Assembly: GCF_045063725.1 (NCBI RefSeq)
Contig: NZ_CP173695.1
From: Sellimonas catena
Lineage (GTDB): Bacteria; Bacillota; Clostridia; Lachnospirales; Lachnospiraceae
Length of the DNA: 64,000 bases
Direction: 5' to 3' (one strand)
Below are positions 50,915-60,200 of this stretch, one piece after another. How positions within the stretch are numbered: position 1 is the first letter of the stretch; every line of letters begins with the position of its first letter. The notes under the pieces are model-generated. The model was not told where the DNA came from. It ran no database searches and saw only the letters and a program-made list of their open reading frames with translations. Made by a program: the position numbers and the translations under genes.

Positions 50915-51817
50915 CTAAAGCGGGGACTTCTTAAGATCCCACCGCTTTGTTACTGACTTCAGCATCGGCACCAGAACTTTCAGCGTATTCACCCAGTCTT
51001 TTTGCGCTGAGTATAACTGAAAATGTGCTACATATGAAGTGTACTCCCACTGGTCGAAAAGCTTCGAGGCATCTCTGGATACATCTGCAATGTACTCCGC
51101 GTCTTCAAACCGCTCTTCTTTGATGGCAATTTCCATCAATGTCATGAGTACCGAATGAATCTCCGTCATGGCCATGAGCAGCTTTTCTTCCTCCAGCTTC
51201 GCAGCCTCCTGCAGTTTTCCACAATCAATCATCAGATTTGCCTGTACCTGCTTTTTATCCACCGGGCTTTCATCCGGCAGAGCTTCCAGCAGTTCCCATG
51301 CCTTATCATACTCTTTCCGTCCCCGGTACCTGGATATCAGCATGGACCGCACCTGATTCTGTATCCGGGCATCCGTACTCTCGAGTGCTCTCCTGTACAG
51401 TGCTTCACACTCCTCCCGGTATTGTTCCGCTTCCTTTACCTTGACATCCATCAATACCGCCCCGTCCAGAAACAGCGCGATATTCAGAATCAGCGGATAG
51501 CAGGATGGATATTCCCTTACCTTTTCCATCGCCTCTTCATAGGCCTTTTCCACTCCATCCGCATCGCTCACTTCACTTAAATGATTCAAAAACATGGCAA
51601 TCTCCTGATCCGAGAGTTCCTCTTTAAAAGAAAGCAGCGTATTTAAATCCGTGTCCAGAAGCCTTGCAAGCGCAGGGAGCAGGGTAATGTCCGGGTAGGA
51701 AGTTCCTTTCTCCCACTTGTGGACCGCCGGGGCCGTCACTCCAAGATATCCTGCCATCTGCTCCTGCGTCATATGCTTCTCCATTCGTCTTGTTCTTATG
51801 ATTTCATTGATTTTCAT
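50915..51817 (-). CDS. XRE-family regulator with TPR-like repeats, truncated
   Basis: 300 residues. An N-terminal HTH (HMTQEQMAGYLGVTAPAVHK, then WEKGTSYPDITLLPALARLL) is followed by about 200 residues of TPR-like helical repeats (AYEEAMEKVREYPS, EECEALYRRALESTDARIQN). This is the layout of RRNPP-like peptide- or protein-sensing regulators. It ends at SPL followed by an in-frame TAG, beyond which the frame stays open for 53 codons. The ligand and targets are unknown; it is divergent from the LexA-controlled cassette. Confidence 0.82.
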   Translation of the reverse strand: MKINEIIRTRRMEKHMTQEQMAGYLGVTAPAVHKWEKGTSYPDITLLPALARLLDTDLNTLLSFKEELSDQEIAMFLNHLSEVSDADGVEKAYEEAMEKVREYPSCYPLILNIALFLDGAVLMDVKVKEAEQYREECEALYRRALESTDARIQNQVRSMLISRYRGRKEYDKAWELLEALPDESPVDKKQVQANLMIDCGKLQEAAKLEEEKLLMAMTEIHSVLMTLMEIAIKEERFEDAEYIADVSRDASKLFDQWEYTSYVAHFQLYSAQKDWVNTLKVLVPMLKSVTKRWDLKKSPL

Positions 51818-51987
51818 TTTTCTTTTCCCCTTATACGCGCTAACTGTTGTCCGGTTCTGCTTTGATTATATCAATCTGCCGCTGCATAAAGCAATAAACT
51901 GCTTTTTAAACTTTTGGTTAAAAAAGAAACCATTGGTTTTCTTCTGAAAAACAGAACACGATTCTCTTTTCTGGAAGTTTCTTCATC

Positions 51988-52017
51988 TTGACATTCTCTG
52001 TTTTTCTATAGTATGAT
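51988..52017 (+). promoter_or_regulatory. Promoter of the polymerase cassette
   Basis: Perfect TTGACA (51988-51993), 18 bases, TATGAT (52012-52017). Confidence 0.75.
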
Positions 52018-52032
52018 GAACTCAGAAGAATT

Positions 52033-52046
52033 CGAACATATGTTTG
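52033..52046 (+). promoter_or_regulatory. LexA (SOS) box
   Basis: CGAACATATGTTTG fits the Gram-positive LexA consensus CGAACRNRYGTTYG. It lies 16 bases downstream of the -10, where bound LexA would block transcription. Confidence 0.8.
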
Positions 52047-52086
52047 TTTTGTTTGATCACTATTTTCAGGAAAGGAGACGCTTTGT

Positions 52087-52389
52087 ATGAATCAGACCCT
52101 GCACAGTCCAGCTCCCGGTCCACATACCACAGAGCGCATTTATGTCAGTGTTTCTTCCGTTTTTGATGCCACCGGCTATATGCAGCCGACAGCCATCACC
52201 TGGGCGGACGGCCGTACCTTTCCCATCGAAAGTGTCCGGGACTGCCGGCCTGCATCCGCTTTATCCCGGGGCGACTGTTATACCGTAGTCATTCACGGTC
52301 AGGAAAAGCATCTGTTTTTTGAACGTACGGATCCTCTATTTCCAAGCCGTGTCGGAAGATGGTTTGTAGAAAGAAGTGCTTCTGTATAA
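52087..52389 (+). CDS. Small protein of the SOS polymerase cassette
   Basis: 100 residues, beta-rich and soluble: ERIYVSVSSVFDATGYMQPT, then ITWADGRTFPIESVRDCRPA. AAAGGAGA lies before the ATG. It is the first gene behind the LexA box and 35 bases before the Y-family polymerase. I recognise it only as a frequent neighbour of such polymerases in Clostridia; its function is unknown. Confidence 0.75.
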   Translation: MNQTLHSPAPGPHTTERIYVSVSSVFDATGYMQPTAITWADGRTFPIESVRDCRPASALSRGDCYTVVIHGQEKHLFFERTDPLFPSRVGRWFVERSASV

Positions 52390-52423
52390 TCTGTTACTCT
52401 GAAAGGAAAGAAGGCGACGCAAG

Positions 52424-53890
52424 ATGAAAACCTATCTCGCAATTGATCTGAAATCCTACTATGCATCTGCCGAGTGCGCAGCACGTCATCTCGACCCTCT
52501 GACCACCAATCTGGTAGTGGCGGATGAATCCCGCACGGAAAAGACGATCTGCCTTGCCGTCTCCCCTTCTCTGAAGGCATATGGGATTCCCGGCAGGGCA
52601 CGGCTCTTTGAAGTCATTCAGAAGGTCAAGGAAGTCAATACGCGCCGGCTTCAGGCCGCCATCCAGAGTCATACTGCACTGAATCAAAACGGACGACCGT
52701 CTCTTGGAGAGCCTTCCTTTGACGCAAATGCCTTGAAACAGGACCCGACGCTTACGGTTTCCTATCTGGTTGCCCCTCCCCGTATGGCCTACTATATGGA
52801 ACTTTCCGCAAAGATTTATTCCATCTATCTGAAATACATTGCCCCGGAGGACATTCATGTCTATTCCATCGATGAAGTCTTTATGGATGTGACCTCCTAT
52901 CTGGAGCATTATCAGATGTCCGCCCATGACCTTGCCAAAGCAATGATCCGCGAAGTCCTTTATGCCACCGGCATCACCGCCACCGCGGGACTCGGGACTA
53001 ATCTGTACCTTTGCAAACTTGCCATGGACATCGTTGCCAAACGCACGCCTCCGGACCCGGACGGCGTCCGGATTGCCGAGCTTGATGAGGCATCTTTCCG
53101 GTATCTTCTCTGGGATCATCAGCCGCTTACCGATTTCTGGCAGACAGGTGCCGGTACCGTCAGACGTCTGGAAAAGCACGGGATTCATACGATGGGCGAG
53201 CTGGCACGGGCCAGCCTCACAGAAGAAGATATGCTTTACAAGGAATTTGGTATTGATGCGGAAATCCTCATCGATCATGCCTGGGGGATCGAGCCGTGCA
53301 CCATGCAGGATATTAAATCATACCGCCCTTCGGACAACAGCACCAGTGAGGGCCAGGTGCTCTCCTGCCCTTATGACCATCAGAAAGCCCGGATCGTCGT
53401 CCAGGAGATGACAGAAAGTCTCTCCTACCGTCTTCTGGAACAGAATCTGACGACGGATTCTCTGACTCTGGGAATCGGCTATGACCGTGAAAACTGCGAC
53501 AGCGGCTCATATCACGGAGAAGTTCACATCGATCACTACGGCCGGAAAGTTCCGAAAGGCGCACACGGTACGATCCGTCTGGATCCTCCGTCCAATCTGG
53601 CAGGCAGCCTGATCCAGGCAGCTTCAGAGCTGTTTGAGCAGATCACAGATCCCCGTCTTCTGGTACGCCGTATTACAATCACTGCAAACCGGGTGGTAAA
53701 AGATGATGGCATATATCAGCTCAATCTGTTTACCGACACAAAGAAGCTGGAAAAAGAAAAGAAGCTTCAGGAATCCATGCTGGATATCCGGAAGCGCTTT
53801 GGAAAAAATGCGGTACTGAAAGGTACCAGCTTTTTAGACGGCGCTACCATGCGGGAGCGCAACGGGCAGATCGGCGGCCACAAGGCCTGA
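52424..53890 (+). CDS. Y-family DNA polymerase (UvrX/DinB type)
   Basis: 488 residues. Catalytic acidic residues are Asp8 in LAIDLKSYYASAECAA and Asp150-Glu151 in VYSIDEVFMDVT. Then come the helix-hairpin-helix region (GAGTVRRLEKHGIHTMGELA) and a little-finger domain. It should carry out error-prone translesion synthesis after SOS induction. The sequence is longer than DinB, with a UvrX-like N-terminal insertion. It lies between two small conserved genes in a LexA-controlled operon. Confidence 0.92.
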   Translation: MKTYLAIDLKSYYASAECAARHLDPLTTNLVVADESRTEKTICLAVSPSLKAYGIPGRARLFEVIQKVKEVNTRRLQAAIQSHTALNQNGRPSLGEPSFDANALKQDPTLTVSYLVAPPRMAYYMELSAKIYSIYLKYIAPEDIHVYSIDEVFMDVTSYLEHYQMSAHDLAKAMIREVLYATGITATAGLGTNLYLCKLAMDIVAKRTPPDPDGVRIAELDEASFRYLLWDHQPLTDFWQTGAGTVRRLEKHGIHTMGELARASLTEEDMLYKEFGIDAEILIDHAWGIEPCTMQDIKSYRPSDNSTSEGQVLSCPYDHQKARIVVQEMTESLSYRLLEQNLTTDSLTLGIGYDRENCDSGSYHGEVHIDHYGRKVPKGAHGTIRLDPPSNLAGSLIQAASELFEQITDPRLLVRRITITANRVVKDDGIYQLNLFTDTKKLEKEKKLQESMLDIRKRFGKNAVLKGTSFLDGATMRERNGQIGGHKA

Positions 53891-53925
53891 TCTGTTTCCG
53901 CCATATAAAAAGGAGAAATGTTGCC

Positions 53926-54387
53926 ATGACAGACTATAAAAATTCAGCAGAAGGACGCATCGTCACTGCAAAATATCAGGATATTCTGCATCTTTCCCGT
54001 CCGGAACCATCCTACCGGCATCCCCGTATGCCCGTTGCCGGCCGCGCAAAGATCTTCTCACCTTTCGCCGCTCTGCGCGGATACGAAGAGGAAATCGCCG
54101 AGGAAGAGTGGAAAAAGAAACGAGTACCGAAAAAACTTCTGTCAGAAGAGAAGTCCCTGCAGATTTCCGTGCTCCTTTCTCGGGTAGAAAAGGGAAGTTC
54201 TCTCTCTGTTCGTTTTTTTCAGGAGGACATGCACCATTCTGACACGCCACCTCTTGGAATCTATAAAGAGGTTTCAGGAATTGTAACCGGAATTGATTCT
54301 GTCTTTCAGAAACTTGTCATCTCTGACGGAGAAACTGAAACAGTGATTTCTTTTGAATCTCTGGCGGAAATAAAGCTTCCGGAATGA
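53926..54387 (+). CDS. YolD-like protein
   Basis: 153 residues. The N-terminal half has HPRMPVAGRAKIFSPFAAL, the hallmark of YolD-like proteins, and the C-terminal half GIYKEVSGIVTGIDSVFQKL ending in short beta strands. YolD genes pair with UvrX-type Y-family polymerases in Firmicutes, as seen here. It probably assists or regulates the polymerase. Last gene of the cassette; a terminator hairpin begins within its last codons. Confidence 0.85.
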   Translation: MTDYKNSAEGRIVTAKYQDILHLSRPEPSYRHPRMPVAGRAKIFSPFAALRGYEEEIAEEEWKKKRVPKKLLSEEKSLQISVLLSRVEKGSSLSVRFFQEDMHHSDTPPLGIYKEVSGIVTGIDSVFQKLVISDGETETVISFESLAEIKLPE

Positions 54388-54427
54388 GCTGATTTTTTTA
54401 CTCACCCCGGAAGCTTTCTGCTATTTT
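54373..54427 (+). terminator. Terminator of the SOS polymerase cassette
   Basis: AAGCTTCCGG (54373-54382) pairs perfectly with CCGGAAGCTT (54407-54416), overlapping the stop codon; T-rich sequence follows. Confidence 0.7.
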
Positions 54428-54436
54428 AACAAAGCA

Positions 54437-57388
54437 TTACATAAAATGTCTCTTTTTCATGATGAAGCCGCTGATGATTCCTCCAAGAGAAATTACGGCT
54501 GCTCCGGCCCAGAGAAGTATATTGCTGCTGTCTCCGGTTTTTGGTGCCTTTGTTCCTGAATCACTTTCAGAACCGGCAGTCTTATTTTGATCCGCAAAGT
54601 TTTGATTCTGAGCATCCATTCCTCCGGCATTCTTGTCTCCGCTGTTCTGGTTTCCACCAGTCTGCTGGTTATCCCCGGTCTGCTGATTTCCTCCAGTCTG
54701 CTGTCCATCATCTCCTGATGTCTCACTGTAGTCACAATTCAACGAACCAACTGTCAGTGCACCGGATGTAACTCCATCCCGGAACCGGTATACCGGCCTT
54801 TGTCCGTTTACAGTATAAGAAGCATCCGCAATGGCAAAGCCTTCATTATTTGCGGAGGTATCCACACCTGACGGCGGAAGTACATGGACAATTTCCGGTG
54901 TCTCCGTTCCATTCAGAGTGATTTTTGCTCCTCTATTACCGTAACCGTCATCCGTCATCACCCAAAGAACATTTTCGTAAGTATCATAGTCCAGTGACAT
55001 GGCACCGCCAAGTTTGGAATCAATATCTGCAATCTGTACAGATGTACCATCTTCATTCAATACATAGGCGTAAATATGTCCGTTATCTTCCAAAGCTACG
55101 AAAAATACACCATCAGCGACCGCATCCGGATAGTCTGCCGGGTCAAATGCATCCCCTGTATTCTGGTCAAACAGTTTTCCTGTTACAGCCGTATCAGAAA
55201 CCCATTCGACTGCTTCAATTCCCATATTTGCAGATACCTGCGGCAGAGAAGACGTCAAATCCCACTCATTGACTGCTGTCAGGTCTGATCCTTCTGTGTC
55301 CGGATCTACCACCAGAATAGAATTATAATTGATTCCCTTCTGACTATTATCACGCTCCGATGCAATATAAACAAGTCCGGCTCCATCTACTGTAATTCCT
55401 TCCGCATCCGGTCCGGCAGCAGACGGATCAGATGCATCCTTCTGAAAACGAATCCTCTTTCCTTCTTCAAATCCATTCGCAAAGCTTAATGTGCCGTCTT
55501 TTGCAACATCCAGAATCCAGAATTTTCCGGTTCCGTTATCTACCGCATACAACTGTCCTCCAAAAAAGTCAAGTCCTGAAGAATCTTCCAGAAATGTAGA
55601 TTCTGTATCAAATACGGTAACCTCTTCTGCTCCCGGCCATGCGATTACTTCCGGAATATCCGCAAACTTATTCGCTGCTCCAGGAGTTGCTTCCTGCGTA
55701 TTCCTGTACTCCTGTCCGTTTACATCCGGATAAAGTCCCCAGGTCGGACTTGTATGCCCGGTCCATGTAGTGTTCGCAATCAGATTTCCATCTTCGTACA
55801 GACGGACAGAATCATCGCTTCCCAGTCCGAAATTCAGGTCATCAATCACCAGATACCCGTCTGCCGGAATGGTCGTCCCTTCCGGTATCACATACTCATG
55901 CGAATCATCATTATCTTTGATAACAATTCCGGAAACATCTAACGCTTCCTGTGTCGGGTTTGCCAGTTCCACCCAGTCCGCTCCTCCATCCGGATCATTG
56001 GACTGCACTTCGTTAAGCACCACGGGATTCACGATCAGGTTCGCCTCTCCTTTAGTGGAAGTCTGGAAATCCGTCAGTTCTCCTGTCCCGTCCGGAATTC
56101 TTGCATATACTCCCGCTGCATGAGTCGTCCAGCTGTATTCAGCAACAGCCGCGCCTTCGCTGTTATAAATGGATACCTTGTCCTCATTCCCCAAACCGAA
56201 TAAAAAGTCACGGTTTCCTTCAAAAACATAGTATTCTCCCGGATTTAAGATCGTTCCTTCCGCTACAGGAGTAATATCGGACGCATGTCCTACCGGATCA
56301 TTATCATACAGGTACCATCCTGAAATATCTACCGCAGTATCTCCTGTATTTTTGATTTCTACCCAGTCTGTGCTGTCACCATTCGATTCTACTTCGTTGA
56401 TTACAACAGATGGAGCATACCATTCATTCGCCTGTCCTTTTGTCTCTTTTGTGAGTGCAAATGCTCCTGTTCCATCCGGATATCTTCCATAAGAAGCCTG
56501 AGCCGCATCTCCTTCATATGAAGCATGTTCAGTCCAGGAGTATTCATCTAGAAGAGTTCCTTGTGAATCATAAAGCCGGATAGAATCCGCAGACCCGATT
56601 CCGATTGCTGCCTCAAACGTATTTTCTTCAAACGTGTCTGTCTGGTCATTATAAATTCTTCCCATTGTTTTAGCATCAACCACCAGCAGCGCTCCCGGTT
56701 CTATCGTGAAACCTTCCGGAAATCTCCACCGATGGTCATCGGAATTATCACGAATTTCACACCCTGACAGATCAATGGTTTCATTTCCTGTATTCATCAG
56801 TTCTACCCAGTCATCCGGAGAGGAATTGATTTCATTTATCACAAGCGCCGTCATATTCTGTCCGGATTCGCCGTTTTCCCCTTCTCCTGGTTCCTGTGCG
56901 GTAACATTTACCGCTCCCTTTGTAGAACTCTGATCAACAAACTCTCCTGTCCCATCTGGTACTCTGGAATAAGTTCCCAAAGCATGTCCGTCATAGCTGT
57001 AGGTATCCTGCAGACTGCTGTTTGCGTTGTACAAGGAAACAGTATCGCTTTTCCCAAGCCCAAAACTAAAATCAATACTGTCCTCCAATACCATTACCGC
57101 TCCTGCTTCCAGCACTGTTCCATCTGGAAATTGCTTTGTCTCATTGCTCGTAAGCCGTTCCAGACCCTTGTCGTCTGTGACAAACCAGCCACTGATATCC
57201 ACGGCCTGATCTCCTGTATTCACTATCTCAATCCAGTCATTCCCTCCATTCGGATCATCAGACTCGACTTCATTGATAAAAACCGTATTTCCGGAAGATG
57301 CAGCAGACACAGGCATGCCTGCTGCCGGGGCAACTGCGGATGCGGTTAAAAATGCTGCAAGTGCTATACTGAGCTGTCGTTTCTTCAT
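54437..57388 (-). CDS. Cell-wall-anchored protein with four lamin-tail domains
   Basis: 983 residues with a signal peptide (about 1-29). Four lamin-tail domains follow at about 32-165, 180-320, 328-455 and 457-580, each starting with a phrase like VFINEVESDDPNGGNDWIEI or VVINEVESNGDSTDWVEIKN. A region of about 330 residues (585-915) looks like a beta-propeller (SGLDFFGGQLYAVDNGTGKF). A TGGNQ-type repeat linker precedes the sorting signal APKTGDSSN, a hydrophobic helix and a basic tail, an LPXTG-like motif. It is displayed on the surface; ligand unknown. Proline-poor and Asp-rich. Confidence 0.88.
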   Translation of the reverse strand: MKKRQLSIALAAFLTASAVAPAAGMPVSAASSGNTVFINEVESDDPNGGNDWIEIVNTGDQAVDISGWFVTDDKGLERLTSNETKQFPDGTVLEAGAVMVLEDSIDFSFGLGKSDTVSLYNANSSLQDTYSYDGHALGTYSRVPDGTGEFVDQSSTKGAVNVTAQEPGEGENGESGQNMTALVINEINSSPDDWVELMNTGNETIDLSGCEIRDNSDDHRWRFPEGFTIEPGALLVVDAKTMGRIYNDQTDTFEENTFEAAIGIGSADSIRLYDSQGTLLDEYSWTEHASYEGDAAQASYGRYPDGTGAFALTKETKGQANEWYAPSVVINEVESNGDSTDWVEIKNTGDTAVDISGWYLYDNDPVGHASDITPVAEGTILNPGEYYVFEGNRDFLFGLGNEDKVSIYNSEGAAVAEYSWTTHAAGVYARIPDGTGELTDFQTSTKGEANLIVNPVVLNEVQSNDPDGGADWVELANPTQEALDVSGIVIKDNDDSHEYVIPEGTTIPADGYLVIDDLNFGLGSDDSVRLYEDGNLIANTTWTGHTSPTWGLYPDVNGQEYRNTQEATPGAANKFADIPEVIAWPGAEEVTVFDTESTFLEDSSGLDFFGGQLYAVDNGTGKFWILDVAKDGTLSFANGFEEGKRIRFQKDASDPSAAGPDAEGITVDGAGLVYIASERDNSQKGINYNSILVVDPDTEGSDLTAVNEWDLTSSLPQVSANMGIEAVEWVSDTAVTGKLFDQNTGDAFDPADYPDAVADGVFFVALEDNGHIYAYVLNEDGTSVQIADIDSKLGGAMSLDYDTYENVLWVMTDDGYGNRGAKITLNGTETPEIVHVLPPSGVDTSANNEGFAIADASYTVNGQRPVYRFRDGVTSGALTVGSLNCDYSETSGDDGQQTGGNQQTGDNQQTGGNQNSGDKNAGGMDAQNQNFADQNKTAGSESDSGTKAPKTGDSSNILLWAGAAVISLGGIISGFIMKKRHFM

Positions 57389-57477
57389 ATTTAGACGTTC
57401 TCCCTTCTCAAATTATGATTTTTTTAAGTTTAACAGGAGAATGTCAAATCTGAAGTTGCAACACGTAAAATCATCGT

Positions 57478-57508
57478 AAAAAGAAAGCAGAGCAATCTTA
57501 CGCTCTGC
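57478..57508 (-). terminator. Terminator of the bile salt hydrolase gene
   Basis: GCAGAGC (57487-57493) pairs with GCTCTGC (57502-57508); TTTCTTTTT follows on the minus strand. Confidence 0.8.
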
Positions 57509-57520
57509 CTTTTTCCCTTC

Positions 57521-58462
57521 CTAAAATACCGTTATCAGTTCAGCCCCTTCCAGATCCGTTTCCTGCATCTCTACTTTCCGGATCCGGCTGTCATCGTATG
57601 TTTTGTAATAATATGCACCTGTCCGTGTATTAATACAGCAGGAATAAGTGGTGATATCATATGTTCCGGCCTCTGTAATCACAGACCCGCGCACCATCGA
57701 TACCCCGTCCAGAATATGAAAGAACTGGGAAACATTCGATTTCTCGTCCTGCGGCGATACAGAATTCCATTTCAGGAAAGCAGCCCTTACAAACCGTGAC
57801 GCGGAAGAAGCATCTCCCGGCAGTCCTGCCGCTCCCATTCCCTGGGCATAAGGCTTTAAGCTCAGCTTGTCACAAAAGCGGTTCTCCGGGCTTTTTGCGC
57901 TGAGATTCATATAATTGTTCATATTCAGCCTGTGATATTCAAACGGCGGATTATTCGTCAGCACACCAAATGGATTTTCGTAAATTTTCAGTCCTTCCTG
58001 AACAGCCTCCAGAACAAGACACTGTTCCCGGTCCGCCAGCATCCAGTGAAGCGGCGCCGGAGGCATCTTCTCAGAAAACGCAATGTCCACAATTTTCATT
58101 TTCTCAAGATCATTTTTCACTTCCGCCACCGTGGAATAGTTTCCCAAAATCCAGGCAATGATCTCAAAAGAGGCAAGTTCCATTCCCTGACCTTCCGGTT
58201 TCTGATAGTATGCGTTTCCCGGGAAATTCAGCCCTGCCATACACAGCCCCTTTTCATTTACCGCTTCCGCATACAAAGGGAACCGGCTGACAGCTGATGC
58301 CATGCCGATCATGGCATAATGCTGTTCCTTACGCCCTGCCAGACGGAAATCCAGCGGGAAATTCCTCGGTGTGATCACAACCTTCTCCCCGAAAGAGCAG
58401 TCCAGATCCAGATTCCTTCCAAAGTAAAAATCTCCATTGTCATACGTAATACAGGTACACAT
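57521..58462 (-). CDS. bsh: Choloylglycine (bile salt) hydrolase family enzyme
   Basis: 313 residues, Ntn-hydrolase. The sequence starts MCTC, so Cys2 becomes the N-terminal nucleophile after Met removal. Further active-site residues are Arg16 and Asp19 or Asp21 in FGRNLDLD, Asn in LNFPGN, Asn in GVLTNNPPF, and Arg in SSASRFVRAAF. The PGDASSASRF segment favours bile salt hydrolase over penicillin V acylase. It would deconjugate glycine or taurine bile salts in the gut. Single gene. Confidence 0.9.
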   Translation of the reverse strand: MCTCITYDNGDFYFGRNLDLDCSFGEKVVITPRNFPLDFRLAGRKEQHYAMIGMASAVSRFPLYAEAVNEKGLCMAGLNFPGNAYYQKPEGQGMELASFEIIAWILGNYSTVAEVKNDLEKMKIVDIAFSEKMPPAPLHWMLADREQCLVLEAVQEGLKIYENPFGVLTNNPPFEYHRLNMNNYMNLSAKSPENRFCDKLSLKPYAQGMGAAGLPGDASSASRFVRAAFLKWNSVSPQDEKSNVSQFFHILDGVSMVRGSVITEAGTYDITTYSCCINTRTGAYYYKTYDDSRIRKVEMQETDLEGAELITVF

Positions 58463-58536
58463 ATCATTCTTTCCTTTCCGCTATCGCACGTTTTGATTCT
58501 ATTATTCACTTTCCTCCATCCGGACATTCATTCCCT

Positions 58537-59550
58537 CTATGTAATTTTCTTCCCGATCGTTGTCTGCCTCATAATCAGGACACACACAAAGGACACTGCC
58601 GCAATCACAAAAGTCAGCCCCGGTATTGCAATCCATGCCGTAAAATCAGTTGGTTCCATATATTTTTTGTAATTATCCAGAAATAAAATATGGATCAGAT
58701 ATATGCCAAACGAACAGTTGCAAAAAAGGTCTATTATACGCTTTCTGCGGTCTGAAGGCTGAAAATTTCCATCATTCACCCTTATCATAATAATAAAAAA
58801 CATAACGGATGCCAAAATCACAAACGGTGAACCATAAGTCAGTTCTTTTTCATAATGATACCCTTTTGCAAATGTTGCCCCCATGGTTGCTCCAAAAGAT
58901 ACCGCCATACTGAATATACAAATCAGCACTGCTGTTTTCTGGCGAATCGGGATTTTTTTCCTGTACTTGCTAATATAATAACCGAAAAACAAGTAGTATG
59001 TATAGACTTTATCTCCAATCAACGGCAGATCATAATACAGTTCCTCACCTGTAAAAGTAGTACGAAAATTCAGAAGCACTGCTCCTGTCGAAATAATCAG
59101 GAGTGCAGTTTCAAGATTCTTCGACAGGTTTCTGCACATAACCTGCAGAAACGGAAGCACCAGATAAATCGGTATCATAGCATACAGGTACCAAAGATGG
59201 GCTTCCGCAGGAACAAAAATAATTTCCTGCAGTTTTACTTCTGTTTTCATATAACAGGTATTCCACAGATAATAAACCACGCTCCATACAGCCAATACCG
59301 ACAAAAAGCGTAAGATCCTTCTGCAGTGCTTTTTCAGTGTCTCCTCTCTTCCCAGCAGCAACGCCCCGGAAATCATAAAAAAGGAAGGTACACTTACCCT
59401 CGCTGCCGTATCGACCACCAAAGAAAATGCATACTCGCTGTTCGGAATTTCTCCATAAGCTCTGCAGAAATAATTACTTACGTGAATCGCAATGACCAGA
59501 ACAAAAGAAATCATCCTGATCAGTTCAAGATTATAATTCTTTTCTTTCAT
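58537..59550 (-). CDS. Membrane acyltransferase (acyltransferase_3 family)
   Basis: 337 residues with ten hydrophobic segments. It opens NYNLELIRMISFVLVIAIHV, with the catalytic His at the end of the first helix, and contains SVPSFFMISGALLLGREETL and EAHLWYLYAMIPIYLVLPFL. Such enzymes O-acetylate or acylate cell-surface polysaccharides. The ATG is 62 bases after the methyltransferase stop, on the same strand, but no clear operon partner suggests the acceptor. Confidence 0.87.
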   Translation of the reverse strand: MKEKNYNLELIRMISFVLVIAIHVSNYFCRAYGEIPNSEYAFSLVVDTAARVSVPSFFMISGALLLGREETLKKHCRRILRFLSVLAVWSVVYYLWNTCYMKTEVKLQEIIFVPAEAHLWYLYAMIPIYLVLPFLQVMCRNLSKNLETALLIISTGAVLLNFRTTFTGEELYYDLPLIGDKVYTYYLFFGYYISKYRKKIPIRQKTAVLICIFSMAVSFGATMGATFAKGYHYEKELTYGSPFVILASVMFFIIMIRVNDGNFQPSDRRKRIIDLFCNCSFGIYLIHILFLDNYKKYMEPTDFTAWIAIPGLTFVIAAVSFVCVLIMRQTTIGKKIT

Positions 59551-59611
59551 CTCATTTGTTCTCCCCCGACTTCAGGAATCGCCGGATTCCATATCATCCC
59601 TTTTCTCCTTT

Positions 59612-60199
59612 TTACATTTTAAAAATTACAATCCGTTCCCGGCTGTCTTTTCCATCATATAAATCTCCACAGTCAATCTCATCATAAAATGTCAGTTCAT
59701 TCACCGTCATCAGAAAAGAAATATATTCATCTGACGGGTAATAGAAAAACAGTAAAATTTCTCTTGGCGCCTCGTAATACGAATCCCGAATCCTGCTGAT
59801 CACTTTTTGCAGGATTTCCAGAGAAAACGGGTTGAAAAAATAGATCCGGTCCACACTTTCCGGCACCGGAAATTCTCCCGCATCGACAGCCTGAAACGTT
59901 ACCCTTCCCGAAGCTGATGACATGTTCTGATTTTCCACTGCTTTTTCATAAATCCGCTCATCATACTCGATTCCAATGGACCTGCACCTGGTCTGCCACG
60001 ACAAAAAGAAATCAACACGGCCTTTTCCGCATCCATAGTCCAAAAGCGTATTTCCTTTCCGGATATATCCGCCGTTTGCCAGACGCTCCAGAACCGGATA
60101 CGGCGTCGGCTCATATGGATACCGGTACTGATCTGCATGAGAATCATCTCGCCCGGTTGTGCGGATCTGCAGCAGCTTGTCCCATTTTTCCTCTTTCAT
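59612..60199 (-). CDS. SAM-dependent methyltransferase
   Basis: 195 residues. Motif I is LLDYGCGKGRVDFFLSW, then GIEYDERIYEKAVEN and the motif IV-like RIYFFNPFSLEIL (FNPF, resembling the NPPF/Y of some RNA or protein methyltransferases). It starts one base after the peptide deformylase stop, so they are translationally linked. The substrate is unknown; a link with translation is inferred from the neighbour only. Confidence 0.82.
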   Translation of the reverse strand: MKEEKWDKLLQIRTTGRDDSHADQYRYPYEPTPYPVLERLANGGYIRKGNTLLDYGCGKGRVDFFLSWQTRCRSIGIEYDERIYEKAVENQNMSSASGRVTFQAVDAGEFPVPESVDRIYFFNPFSLEILQKVISRIRDSYYEAPREILLFFYYPSDEYISFLMTVNELTFYDEIDCGDLYDGKDSRERIVIFKM

Positions 60200-60200
60200 A

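Noticed and set aside
52394..53278. Open frame of 294 codons on the minus strand
   Set aside because: It is the antisense shadow of the Y-family polymerase gene, with no ribosome binding site and no domain.
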